A DNA stretch of 57,082 bases from Candidatus Enterocloster excrementipullorum (GTDB lineage: Bacteria; Bacillota; Clostridia; Lachnospirales; Lachnospiraceae): the NCBI GenBank assembly GCA_019119575.1, contig DWWT01000016.1, positions 1 through 57,082 of the forward strand, in the 5' to 3' direction. Shown piece by piece: positions 17,154-26,189 of this stretch (positions within the stretch are counted from its first letter, which is position 1; each line of letters begins with the position of its first letter). A model generated the notes under the pieces. It was not told the origin of the DNA. It searched no databases and was given only the letters and a program-made list of their open reading frames with translations. Both the position numbers and the translations under genes were made by a program.

Positions 17154-18215
17154 ATGATGTCTTTGCGTCACAGAAAATTAAAAACCGGTTTTATCCTGAT
17201 GGGAATATCGGCGTTTGCTCTGGCCTCCTGTGCCGGGCAGAAGCCGGCGTCGGCTGCGGCGCCGGCTTCTCCCGGCCTGATTGTGTATACGGCGCAGGAA
17301 AAGGATGTATATGAACCGATTATCAAGGAGTTTGAGGAGAGGACCAATTTGACGGTCAGGGTGGAGACCGGCTCTTCAGAGGCGATGCTTCGCAGGCTGG
17401 AAGAGGGCCGGGCAGAAACCGCCGGAGAGAAGGCCCCGGACTGGGATGTGGTGTTTGGGATAGGGGCGGAGGTTTTGGAGCAAGGGGCGGAATATTGGGA
17501 GCCCCTGCAAAGCGCGCAGGCGGATATGATTGACAAAACCTTCCAATTGGATGGGGAGAGGGAGAATAAAAAATGGGCCGCCTTTTCTGCCCGTCCCCTG
17601 GTGATCATGTATAATACCAACGTGGTGACCTACCGGGAGCTTCCGGAAGGATGGAACAGCCTGCTGGAGCCGCGGTGGAGAGGAAGGATTGCCTTCGGGG
17701 ATCCCAACCGCTCGGATATTTATGCGGAGGCGCTGGCAGCCGCTGTGGAGGAGGCGCCGGAAGGCCTTGCGGAATTTATGAGCAATCTGGAGTATAAGGT
17801 TTTGAATGATTCTTCCGAGGTCAATGAGGCGATTGCGGAAGGCAGATATTCTCTGGGAGTTACCCTGGAGGGATCTGCCCAGGCCCTGCTCTCAGCCGGG
17901 GCATATATTGACTATGTGTATCCCAGGGAGGGGACAGCGGTTCTCCTTGACGGGACGGCTGTGGCGGCAGGGTGTGCAAATCCCGCGGCGGCCCGGGAGT
18001 TTGTGGAGTTTACGCTCAGCAGGGATGTCCAGCGGATTCTGGTGTCGGATTTAAACAGGCGATCCGTGCGCCGGGATGTGCCGCCGCGCAGAGGACTTTC
18101 CCCCATAGACCGTCTGCCTCTGGTAGAGGTGAATTTCGGGGAGCTGTCAGAGCGGAAACAGAATATTTTAAAACAGTGGAATGCGATCATGGACAGGGAA
18201 GGGGGAGGAACATGA
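17154..18215 (+). CDS. Second binding lipoprotein, probable HptA-like sensor component
   Basis: A 353-residue lipoprotein with signal peptide and lipobox ALASC. The mature part is from the same family as the protein at 11691: LIVYTAQEKDVYEPIIKEF, DWDVVFGIGAEVLEQ, VLNDSSEVNEAIAEGRYSLG and YVYPREGTAVLLDGTAV. Its stop overlaps the start of the histidine kinase gene (ATGA), so it is translated together with the kinase rather than with the permease. That order (binding protein, YesM-type kinase, AraC regulator) is the HptA-HptS-HptR arrangement of Staphylococcus aureus, which senses glucose-6-phosphate. Role as ligand-presenting sensor is inference. The start (ATGATG) has only a weak AAAGAAAAG upstream; expression may depend on readthrough coupling. 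Confidence 0.82.
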   Translation: MMSLRHRKLKTGFILMGISAFALASCAGQKPASAAAPASPGLIVYTAQEKDVYEPIIKEFEERTNLTVRVETGSSEAMLRRLEEGRAETAGEKAPDWDVVFGIGAEVLEQGAEYWEPLQSAQADMIDKTFQLDGERENKKWAAFSARPLVIMYNTNVVTYRELPEGWNSLLEPRWRGRIAFGDPNRSDIYAEALAAAVEEAPEGLAEFMSNLEYKVLNDSSEVNEAIAEGRYSLGVTLEGSAQALLSAGAYIDYVYPREGTAVLLDGTAVAAGCANPAAAREFVEFTLSRDVQRILVSDLNRRSVRRDVPPRRGLSPIDRLPLVEVNFGELSERKQNILKQWNAIMDREGGGT

Positions 18216-19930
18216 GATGGTATCGGGGCCTTCCCTTTAAGGCCAGGGTCTTTTTGTCCTGTCTGCTGGTAGCCATGGTGCCGCTGCTCTGCTGCAGCGT
18301 GGTCATGATGCGGCTTTTCACCACTTCCCTGGAGCATCAGAGCGGCGAGGAGGGCAGACGGCAGCTGGAAGAAATCAGCGGCCACTTCCGGCAGCTTTTA
18401 GAGAACAGCGAGACCGCCTGCCGGACCCTTACGGAGGATGGATACGCGGCCAGGGCTCTGATCAGCAATACGACGGTGGATACTCAGCGAGACATGTATC
18501 TGTCCCTGTATCAGGCGGTTCAGAAGGTATACAGCCATGCCCAGCTCAGTCTGTACGATGCGGGCGGAAGGCTTCGGTTTACAACGGACAGCGCGCCGGA
18601 GCGGGACATGCTTCCGGTACACTGGGGGCTTCTGCGAAAAGCTGCTGCGGCTCCTTCGGGAAGCCTTACTTATTACAGAACCGATCCCTATCTCTCCTAC
18701 GCGGAGAGCGGGGTTTTAATGCAGGGCGCATGTTCCATAGAAAGCCCGGAGGGGGCGAGAATGGGATATGCGGTTTTGAACTTTACCAGGAGCAATTTTG
18801 ACAATCTGCTGGCTGGTCTTTTTTCGTCTCAGGATACGCTCCTTATCCTTGACTCCCATATGGATCCGGTGTACTGCTCCCGGCAGGAATATGGGGAGGA
18901 GGAGACAGGGGAGCTTATTGCTTCCGCCCTGGAGAACTGGGAGAATCCGGGGGGACGGGACCAGGGATTTCTGTGGGAGCAGGAGGAAGCGTACGGGTTC
19001 TATTTTCTGCTTTTCCGGCAGGCGCCCATCAGCGCCCCGGCGGTAAAAACCATGGGCACGGTAAGCCTTGCCCTGTCGCTGTTCAGCCTTCTTTTATGCC
19101 TTGTGATTTCCGGCGCACTGACAAAAAGCATTTCACAGCCGGTGAGCCGTCTGGACAAGGCGATGGCAGAGGTCAAAAAGGGCGATTTGTCCATATATGT
19201 GCACACAAACCGGAGGGACGAGCTGGGAAGGCTGACGGAGAGTTTTAATCAGATGACCAGAGATTTGAAGGCCTATCTGGAGGACCGGGTGCAGAGGGAG
19301 AAAGATTTGAATGAGACGACGCTCAAATTATACCAGACCCAGCTGAATCCCCATTTTCTCTATAATACGCTGGATACCATCCGCTGGAGCGCCAAGATTC
19401 ATCAGATTCCCGAGATTGCGGTTTTGGCGGAAAACCTGGCGGTGATTCTGCGCAAAAGCATTTCCGGAAAACCGTTCATCACCCTGCGGGAGGAGCTGGA
19501 GACCATTGACAGCTACATACGGATACAGAAAATCCGTTTTACCGGGCGCTTTCTGTATGAGACGGAGATACCGGATCAATTGGAGGACTGCATGATTCCG
19601 AAAATGCTTTTGCAGCCTCTGGTGGAGAATGCCATTATTCACGGGCTGGAGGGGTGTGAGAACGGCTATATCTGCATATATGCGGACAGAAAGGAAGATG
19701 TGCTGCGCATTTCGGTTACGGATGACGGGAAGGGAATGGAGCAGGAAATGGTGCGGTGGATTAACAGCCCGTCTCCTGTCCGCCGGGAAGGGCACCTGGG
19801 GCTGTTTAATGTAATTCAGATACTGAAGCTGTATTATGGAGAAGAGTACGGGATGCGGGCGGAGGCCTCTGAGGAAGGGACCACGATTACGCTCACGCTG
19901 CCGGCGCGAAAGGAGGGGGAGAATGTATAA
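18212..19930 (+). CDS. Sensor histidine kinase, YesM/HptS type
   Basis: A 572-residue membrane sensor. Residues about 12-34 and 285-310 are membrane segments flanking a 250-residue extracellular domain, followed by HAMP (about 310-362), the His_kinase domain LNPHFLYNTLDTIRW with His381 as phospho-acceptor, and HATPase_c with LVENAIIHGLE and VTDDGKGM. The start at 18212 overlaps the upstream lipoprotein stop; GGGGGAGGAA precedes it. The end overlaps the response regulator gene by 8 bases. The extracellular domain has no recognisable catalytic motif and is presumed to contact the lipoprotein encoded just upstream. Confidence 0.9.
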   Translation: MRWYRGLPFKARVFLSCLLVAMVPLLCCSVVMMRLFTTSLEHQSGEEGRRQLEEISGHFRQLLENSETACRTLTEDGYAARALISNTTVDTQRDMYLSLYQAVQKVYSHAQLSLYDAGGRLRFTTDSAPERDMLPVHWGLLRKAAAAPSGSLTYYRTDPYLSYAESGVLMQGACSIESPEGARMGYAVLNFTRSNFDNLLAGLFSSQDTLLILDSHMDPVYCSRQEYGEEETGELIASALENWENPGGRDQGFLWEQEEAYGFYFLLFRQAPISAPAVKTMGTVSLALSLFSLLLCLVISGALTKSISQPVSRLDKAMAEVKKGDLSIYVHTNRRDELGRLTESFNQMTRDLKAYLEDRVQREKDLNETTLKLYQTQLNPHFLYNTLDTIRWSAKIHQIPEIAVLAENLAVILRKSISGKPFITLREELETIDSYIRIQKIRFTGRFLYETEIPDQLEDCMIPKMLLQPLVENAIIHGLEGCENGYICIYADRKEDVLRISVTDDGKGMEQEMVRWINSPSPVRREGHLGLFNVIQILKLYYGEEYGMRAEASEEGTTITLTLPARKEGENV

Positions 19931-20687
19931 GGTGGTAGTAGTGGAAGATGAGACCGTGGTGCGCAGAGGGATTATTCTCACCATTGACTGGAAAGCGCTG
20001 GACTGTGTAATTGCCGGGGAAGCGGCCAACGGGGAGGAGGGAGCGCAGATCATCGAGCGCATTGAACCGGACATTGTGATTACGGATGTGAAGATGCCGC
20101 GGATGGACGGGGTGGAGATGATCGGGAAGCTTCGGGCTGCCAAGTGCCGGACCCGCTTTGTGATTCTCACGGCCTACAGTGATTTTAAATACGCGCAGAG
20201 CGCTCTCCGACTGGGGGTGAGCGATTACCTCCTAAAGCCGTTGAAAGATGGGGATTTAGAGCATGCGGTGTCCCATATCATTGAGGAGATGGAGGAGCGC
20301 TCCGGGGCGCGGGAGGAAGAGCAGGAATCCATTGTACTCCGATTCCATCTGGATAAAAAGACGAAAAATAAATATGTGGAGCAGGCGATTGCCTTTATAG
20401 GGGAGCACTACCGGGAAAACATAACGATCAGTACGGTGGCGGAATATCTTGAAATCAGCGAAGGATACTTGAGCCGTGTTTTTAAGAAAGAGACGAATTA
20501 TACATTTACCAGCTACCTCACCTACTACCGGATGCAGGTGGCCATGAAGCTTTTGAAGGACTGCCGGATTAAAATTTATGAGGCGGCTGAACAGGCGGGA
20601 TATTCGGACACCGCCTATTTCAGCGCTCAATTTAAAAAGATTGTGGGCATCTCACCCTCTGAATATCAGGACCGCTCCAGGCAGTGA
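19923..20687 (+). CDS. AraC-type response regulator
   Basis: A 254-residue regulator. The receiver domain (1-120) has acidic residues E8/D9, phospho-acceptor Asp55 in VITDVKMPRMDG, the Thr in ILTAYSD and Lys in LLKPLKD. The C-terminal part (about 155-254) is a double helix-turn-helix of the AraC family, with ISEGYLSRVFKKE and AGYSDTAYFSAQFKK. AAAGGAGGGGGA precedes the ATG. It is the expected partner of the kinase and likely activates the upstream transporter operon. The next gene ends only four bases away on the other strand with no terminator between. Confidence 0.93.
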   Translation: MYKVVVVEDETVVRRGIILTIDWKALDCVIAGEAANGEEGAQIIERIEPDIVITDVKMPRMDGVEMIGKLRAAKCRTRFVILTAYSDFKYAQSALRLGVSDYLLKPLKDGDLEHAVSHIIEEMEERSGAREEEQESIVLRFHLDKKTKNKYVEQAIAFIGEHYRENITISTVAEYLEISEGYLSRVFKKETNYTFTSYLTYYRMQVAMKLLKDCRIKIYEAAEQAGYSDTAYFSAQFKKIVGISPSEYQDRSRQ

Positions 20688-20691
20688 GCAC

Positions 20692-21858
20692 TTACAGGTC
20701 AAAGGTGCCCTTTACCACGGGCCTGCCTTCAGACACCATGAGCTGTCCCTTGGCGATGACTGTGTGGAGGCTTAAATCATTTTCGCAAAGCAGGCAGAGA
20801 TCCCCGTCATATCCCGGCAGAATGCGGCCCTTGCGGTTCAGTTTTAAGATGCGGGCGGGATTGGCGGTCAGCGGTTTGAGGGCAAGTTCCATGGGGAGGC
20901 CAGCCCGGTTTACCAATTCCCGCAGCTCTTTTAACAGGCAGGAGGCATTCCCGACGCCCAGTCCCTGGAATTCCCCTTTGTCATTGAAAATCGGAAGGCT
21001 TCCCTGGCCGTCGGACGAAATGGTGAAATGATCGTCGGACACGCCCGCGTCCAGGAGACGAGGGATTCCTCTGTGCACCGGTACCGCGTCGTCATCGTCC
21101 AGGCTTCCTGTAAAATCAATGGTTCCTCCGGCTTTGGCAAACTCCAGGGCGGATTCAAAGAGAGCCGCGTTCCGGCCTATATGGGTGGGCAAAAACTGAG
21201 AGAAGGGAATCTCGGTTTCCCGCACGGCGCGCCAGATGAAATCCATCATCCGGGAGCCGTCCCCCATATGGACATTCACAATTCCTGCTTTGCCGGAGAG
21301 CATGCCGCCCACACGGATATCTGAGGCAATCCGGACGAACTCCTCAAAGGTGGGCTGGGAGGAGCGATGGTCGGATATGGCGATTTCCCCCACGCCGATG
21401 ACCTTATCGAGAAGCATAATATCCCGCATCACGTCCCCGGTGACGGTGTGTACGGGCACCTGGTAGGAGCCAGTGTATACATAGGTGGTAACGCCCTCCT
21501 CCTCCAGGGCATGGGCCTTTGCCAGCAGGGCCTCCATATTGCGGGCCACGCCGTCCGTTCCAATGCAGCCGACTACGGTAGTTACGCCATTCATGGTCAG
21601 GTCCGTCAGACCGGCCTCCGGGGTGCGGGTATGAAATCCGCCTTCCCCGCCGCCGCCCATAATGTGCTCATGGCCGTCGATAAGGCCAGGAATTAAAATA
21701 AGTCCTGTGCCGTCGATTTCTTTTACCGGTACAGCACCTCCCAGATCCGCTTTTAAATTTTCTCCCAGAACTCCAATCTGAGAGCCAATCAACATTACAT
21801 CTTTTGCGCCGGCGTATTCCGGCTGATATACTTTTGCGTTTCGGATAATTGTTATCAT
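20692..21858 (-). CDS. iadA: Isoaspartyl dipeptidase
   Basis: A 388-residue metal-dependent amidohydrolase that cleaves beta-aspartyl dipeptides released from damaged proteins. It has the metal-binding GLIDGHEHIMGG, the region GEIAISDHRSSQPT, the histidine in VNVHMGDG, the metal histidine in LPTHIGRN and the catalytic aspartate in TISSDGQGS. Length and layout match E. coli IadA (390). It is the second gene of a two-gene minus-strand operon after the YfcC-family transporter, which may import its peptide substrate; that link is inference. Confidence 0.93.
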   Translation of the reverse strand: MITIIRNAKVYQPEYAGAKDVMLIGSQIGVLGENLKADLGGAVPVKEIDGTGLILIPGLIDGHEHIMGGGGEGGFHTRTPEAGLTDLTMNGVTTVVGCIGTDGVARNMEALLAKAHALEEEGVTTYVYTGSYQVPVHTVTGDVMRDIMLLDKVIGVGEIAISDHRSSQPTFEEFVRIASDIRVGGMLSGKAGIVNVHMGDGSRMMDFIWRAVRETEIPFSQFLPTHIGRNAALFESALEFAKAGGTIDFTGSLDDDDAVPVHRGIPRLLDAGVSDDHFTISSDGQGSLPIFNDKGEFQGLGVGNASCLLKELRELVNRAGLPMELALKPLTANPARILKLNRKGRILPGYDGDLCLLCENDLSLHTVIAKGQLMVSEGRPVVKGTFDL

Positions 21859-21889
21859 TATGAAATCTCCTTACGTTAAATTTTTAAAG

Positions 21890-23635
21890 CTACTGCAGGT
21901 TGACAGCAACGGCAATGGCGATGGCAGCGCTTCCCAGAATGAAGAAAAAAATCTGCATTTTGATCTGGAAGCGGGCCCATTTTCCCCAATCAATCCGTGC
22001 CACACCCAGAACGCCGATCAGACTGGCGGACACCGGGGTGAAGGCATCTACAAATCCGGCGCCCAGCTGGAAGGCGAGGACGGCGATCTGCCGGGAGACC
22101 CCAACCAGATCCGCCAGAGGAGCCATGATGGGCATGGTCAAGGCAGCCTGTCCGGAGTTGGAGGTGACAAACAGGTTGAAGCAGCTCTGGAACAGATACA
22201 TAAATTCCGCTCCAATAAAGGAGGGCACGCCGTGAAGCGCTGTGCTGATTCCATAGAGGATGGTGTTCAAGGTGGAATAGGTATCCGCGTCAGAGCCGCC
22301 AAGCACCAGGAGAATTCCTTTTGCCATGCCGACAACTACAGCGGTTCCTGCCAGATCCGCCACACCGCCCTGGAAGGCGGAGGCCATGGAATTGATTGTC
22401 ATCCCGTTCAGCTTAAAAATGATGGCGGTTACGCCGGCAACAAAGCCCATAACAAAGAACTGGGAGGCAATTTCGGGGATGTAATATCCTTTTTGCGTTA
22501 CACCCCAGATAATCCAGATAAGCACGGCCAGCATCTCCAAAAGAATCAGCTTGTGTCCCAGATTGAATTCCCGGTTTTCATCGGATACAGAGTTCAAGCG
22601 GTCGCGGAAATAAGAGTCACTCTCGTACATCACAGAACGAGAGGGGATTTTTCGCACCCGCTCCGCGTATATCATCATGTAGGCAGCAGATGCCAGAGTG
22701 ATGACAACCCAAAGGCCGAGGCGGAAGGCAGCGCCGGAGAGAACGGGAATTCCCGCAATTCCCTGGGCCACAGCCACAGAGAAGGGGCTCATCCAGGAGG
22801 CAGCGTTGCCTACCTGGGAAGCTACGTAGGTGACGACGACGGCCACAATGGAATCGTATCCCAGAGCAATGACGAAGGGCACCATAATCATAGAGAAGGG
22901 GATGCATTCTTCGGCCATACCGAAGGTGGCCCCGCCCAGGGAAAACAGAATAAAGAGCAAGGGAAGGGCCAGGCGCTCGAGCCCTTTGGAACGCTGGATA
23001 AACGCATAGATACCCGCGTCAATAGCTCCTGTTTTCATAATGATGCCGAAGGATCCGCCGACTACCAGGATGAGGGCGCAGATTCCCACGGCGGAGCCGG
23101 AACGGTCGCCGGTCACAAGGCCTTCAAATACATAGTTTAGAAAGCCGAAACCGCCGAAATCCTCGGTGCCCCATACACCGGCGATTTTGTGAAGTTTTTT
23201 GCTGGTATCGTAAATGGATTCCCCATACTGGCTGTAGAGTACATCATCTGTGAGTCCTAAGCCGTCCAGATCCTCCTGCGTCCAGGAGGAGGAGTCCGTT
23301 GCGAGAAAGGCATTCAGAGCCTCAGGGTCTACGCCCAGCTCTTCCATAAGGGCAGTGTCCTGGCTCATATCTGTGAGATACTGCCGCACGGCTTCCGTAT
23401 CCAGGTTATAGCTGTAGCGGAATGTATCGGCCATAAGAACGGTTCGGGTGCTGGTCTCCCCGTCCGAGTCCAGATATTCGATCGTGTGTGTGCTGAATTT
23501 TCCTGCGGGAATCAGGAAAGTGAGAATCCAGCAGGCCACTACCACAAAGAAGATGATGGCATAAGTATGCGGGGTTTTCATTTTGGTAAAATCCCGCTTG
23601 GGCTTGGTGTTTTGCTGGCTTTTGTTTGCTGACAT
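21890..23635 (-). CDS. YfcC-family membrane transporter
   Basis: A 581-residue transporter with about 12 membrane segments, from the YfcC / C4-dicarboxylate anaerobic carrier-like group. Telling parts are the first segment TYAIIFFVVVACWILTFLIP followed by AGKFS, and the transport loops containing GGATFGMAEECIPF and SNSGQAALTMPIMAPLADLV near the C-terminus. A roughly 150-residue periplasmic loop rich in Asp/Glu follows the first segment. The start at 23635 (MSANKSQQN) is preceded by AAAGGAG; the open frame runs 40 residues further but has no site. Pairing with isoaspartyl dipeptidase suggests uptake of a dipeptide or acidic amino acid. Substrate is not known. Confidence 0.85.
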   Translation of the reverse strand: MSANKSQQNTKPKRDFTKMKTPHTYAIIFFVVVACWILTFLIPAGKFSTHTIEYLDSDGETSTRTVLMADTFRYSYNLDTEAVRQYLTDMSQDTALMEELGVDPEALNAFLATDSSSWTQEDLDGLGLTDDVLYSQYGESIYDTSKKLHKIAGVWGTEDFGGFGFLNYVFEGLVTGDRSGSAVGICALILVVGGSFGIIMKTGAIDAGIYAFIQRSKGLERLALPLLFILFSLGGATFGMAEECIPFSMIMVPFVIALGYDSIVAVVVTYVASQVGNAASWMSPFSVAVAQGIAGIPVLSGAAFRLGLWVVITLASAAYMMIYAERVRKIPSRSVMYESDSYFRDRLNSVSDENREFNLGHKLILLEMLAVLIWIIWGVTQKGYYIPEIASQFFVMGFVAGVTAIIFKLNGMTINSMASAFQGGVADLAGTAVVVGMAKGILLVLGGSDADTYSTLNTILYGISTALHGVPSFIGAEFMYLFQSCFNLFVTSNSGQAALTMPIMAPLADLVGVSRQIAVLAFQLGAGFVDAFTPVSASLIGVLGVARIDWGKWARFQIKMQIFFFILGSAAIAIAVAVNLQ

Positions 23636-23803
23636 GTTAAACGTCTCCTTTAACTGAAAAATAGAAAGCAAAGATGCCGGTTTCCGGCTCTCCGCGCCAT
23701 TCTTAATCATAGCAGAAATTTTCAAAAAGACAATTATATCGATTGATTTTATCAAATTATATTGCTACAATGATCTCGGATTTATGCGGCGGAGGGGATA
23801 CAA

Positions 23804-24712
23804 ATGAGGAATAAAGAACAGCTTATGTGCGTAGGCGCTTTAATAACGGGGAATTTGATTTTCGGTCTTGTGCCTACTTTGCAGAAAATAACCTTTCCTT
23901 ACGGGGGGAGCGGACTTTTGACGGGATTTTACTCGTCATTTCTGGCCCTGTTTTCCCTGGCGTTTATGGCGCACAGGAGTAAAGTGTCCCTAATTCCGGA
24001 GCGGGCAGTGTTTGCAAAGCTTCTTGTGCTGGCATGTGCCAGCGCATGTACTACGCTTCTTCTGTGGTCGTCCTACAGCTTCATTCCGGTGGGAGTGGCG
24101 ACCACCCTTCATTTTGTCTATCCCATGCTCATAGCGGCGGCCATGACGCTGTTCTTTGGAGAGCGGTTTTCCCTGGGAAATGGAATTGCCTTGTTTCTGG
24201 CAACCTGCGGCGTGGTTTTAATCGGGGTTGCCGATATGTCTCAGGCCAGCGTTACCGGAGTTATTCTGGCTTTGGTGTCCGGCGGGTTCTGGGCTTTTTA
24301 CATCATCTATCTTCAGAGATCTGGGCTCAGCGAGCTGAATACGTCTCTGGTCAACTTTTACATAGCCCTTATGAATATGATCATGTCGCTGGCGGCATGC
24401 CTGTTCACCGGCCAGCTCAGAACCTACACCATCTGGTGGGCATGGCTGATTATCATAGCGGTCAGTATTTTGCATCGGGTGGTGGGATACGGTCTGTTCC
24501 AGCTCGGTATGCGGAGGGTACAGCCGGTGTCCGCGGGAATTTTGTGTACCTTTGAACCGGCTTCCGCGTTAGTGTTCGGGATTATTATTCTCCATGAAAG
24601 CGTGACGGCGAAGCAGGTAGGGGGGCTGGCGTGCATTCTGTGCGCGGTAGTGGTGAATTTATGTGCGAATTATCGGAACGCGGGGAAGAAAAAGAGAAAA
24701 AAACGCGGGTAG
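23804..24712 (+). CDS. EamA-family (DMT) transporter
   Basis: A 302-residue inner membrane protein with ten predicted membrane segments arranged as two EamA repeats (about 10-145 and 155-295). Drug/metabolite family markers include GLVPTLQKITFPYGGSGLL in the first repeat and AGILCTFEPASALVFGIIIL in the second. The C-terminus is basic (KKKRKKRG) and cytoplasmic. GCGGAGGGG precedes the ATG. It is transcribed alone, divergent from the YfcC operon, with a bidirectional terminator downstream. Members export amino acids or metabolites; no substrate can be given. Confidence 0.88.
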   Translation: MRNKEQLMCVGALITGNLIFGLVPTLQKITFPYGGSGLLTGFYSSFLALFSLAFMAHRSKVSLIPERAVFAKLLVLACASACTTLLLWSSYSFIPVGVATTLHFVYPMLIAAAMTLFFGERFSLGNGIALFLATCGVVLIGVADMSQASVTGVILALVSGGFWAFYIIYLQRSGLSELNTSLVNFYIALMNMIMSLAACLFTGQLRTYTIWWAWLIIIAVSILHRVVGYGLFQLGMRRVQPVSAGILCTFEPASALVFGIIILHESVTAKQVGGLACILCAVVVNLCANYRNAGKKKRKKRG

Positions 24713-24792
24713 GGGAAAATTATACTGCAGTGCATTTCTTCAGAAATATATCATAGTATTTATAACTTAGTACAGTTCTACACTTCATCTAA

Positions 24793-24834
24793 AATGCCGC
24801 TCCGCAGGCGTTCAGCCTGCGAAGCGGCATTTTT
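24793..24834. terminator. Bidirectional terminator between eamA and dctM
   Basis: AAATGCCGC..GCAGGC and GCCTGC..GCGGCATTT form a long stem around a five-base loop, with T-runs on both strands. It serves the plus-strand transporter gene and the minus-strand TRAP operon. Confidence 0.85.
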
Positions 24835-24872
24835 GCCGGAACTGTCTCAGAAAGCAGCAGTCCGGGAATCTT

Positions 24873-26174
24873 TTAGATCAGCCCCATCAGCTGCGGAACC
24901 CCCAGCGACAGTGCGGGTATGTATGTTACTGCCAGAAGCAGGACAAATAATACCGCGAAATAGGGGAGCAGCGTTTTGGCGACCGCTTCAATACTGATTT
25001 TGCTGATGCCGCAGCCAACGAACAGAACGGAGCCAACCGGCGGGGTCATGTTGCCCATGCACATATTGAAGATCAGCATAACGCCGAACTGGATGTTGGA
25101 CATTCCCAGGCTTTCTGCGATGGGCAGGAAGATGGGAGTGAAAATCAGGATTGCGGGCGTGATATCCATAAACATGCCGACCACTAACAGAATGAGGTTC
25201 ATCAGGAAGAAGATGACAATCTTGTTGGTGGACACGCTCATGATCGCGGTACTGATGGCAGCCGGAATTCCTGAGTAAGCCATTACAAAAGACATGGCGG
25301 AAGAGGCGGAAATCAGGAAAAGAACCGTGCCGCTGGTGCAGGCGCTCTTTACCAGGATATCAGAAAAGTCCTTAACCGTGATGCTCTTGTAGCAGATGGA
25401 CAGGATCAGGCAGTACAGTACGGAGATGCCTGCGCCCTCGGTTGCGGTAAAGATACCGCTTACAATACCGCCGATTACAATGATGATGAGAAGCAGGCTG
25501 GGAAGAGCCTCCAAAGTAACCTTGACAGCTTCTTTCATCCCCGGGAAACCGGATGTGGGGTATTTGTGCTTCTTGGCATACAGGAAAGCCACCACCATGG
25601 AGCCCAGACCCATGAGGATGCCGGGAATATAGCCAGCCATAAACAACGTGGAAATGGATACGCCGCCGGCTACCGTGGAGTACACGATGAATGCGCTGGT
25701 GGGCGGGATCAAAAGTCCTGTGGGCGCGGAGGCAATATTTGCAGCGGTTGCAAATGCCGGATCATAGCCCTCCTCCTGCTGGATGGGATAGATGCAGCCG
25801 CCCATAGCGGTTGCAGCGGCCACGGAAGAACCGGACAGGGCACCGAAAAGCATATTGCCTACGATATTGGCCTGAGCCAGGGAACCAGGGCACCAGCCTA
25901 CGAAAAGTTTTGCAAAGTTTACAAGGCGTCTTGCGATACCGCCGTTGTTCATAATATTTCCTGCCAGCACGAAAAGAGGAATTGCGAGCAGGGAGAAGCT
26001 TTCCACGCCGCTGTTCATCTTCTGCATGGTGATGAAAGTGATCTGATCCCAGGACAAGCTGGAAGCTGCGGCTACGATGGATGAGATAACAATACCTACG
26101 GAAATCGGGCACCCCAAAAACAGCAGGGCGATGAAGACCGCGAACAGGACAATAGTTGTAAGACCTAGACTCAT
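24873..26174 (-). CDS. dctM: TRAP transporter large permease (DctM)
   Basis: A 433-residue permease with about 12 membrane segments, the ion-coupled transport subunit of a tripartite periplasmic transporter. It has the family segments LLAIPLFVLAGNIMNNGGIA, GALSGSSVAAATAMGG, PPTSAFIVYST and the C-terminal MGNMTPPVGSVLFVG. Last of the operon GH31-dctP-dctQ-dctM. AAGGAGGG lies 9 bases before the start. Transport is Na+- or H+-driven in characterised members. Normal length. Confidence 0.93.
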   Translation of the reverse strand: MSLGLTTIVLFAVFIALLFLGCPISVGIVISSIVAAASSLSWDQITFITMQKMNSGVESFSLLAIPLFVLAGNIMNNGGIARRLVNFAKLFVGWCPGSLAQANIVGNMLFGALSGSSVAAATAMGGCIYPIQQEEGYDPAFATAANIASAPTGLLIPPTSAFIVYSTVAGGVSISTLFMAGYIPGILMGLGSMVVAFLYAKKHKYPTSGFPGMKEAVKVTLEALPSLLLIIIVIGGIVSGIFTATEGAGISVLYCLILSICYKSITVKDFSDILVKSACTSGTVLFLISASSAMSFVMAYSGIPAAISTAIMSVSTNKIVIFFLMNLILLVVGMFMDITPAILIFTPIFLPIAESLGMSNIQFGVMLIFNMCMGNMTPPVGSVLFVGCGISKISIEAVAKTLLPYFAVLFVLLLAVTYIPALSLGVPQLMGLI

Positions 26175-26189
26175 TACGCAAATCCCTCC

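Noticed and set aside
21860..23140. 426-residue open frame on the plus strand
   Set aside because: Antisense to the YfcC transporter; His/Gly/Asp-rich composition is typical of the shadow of a membrane protein.
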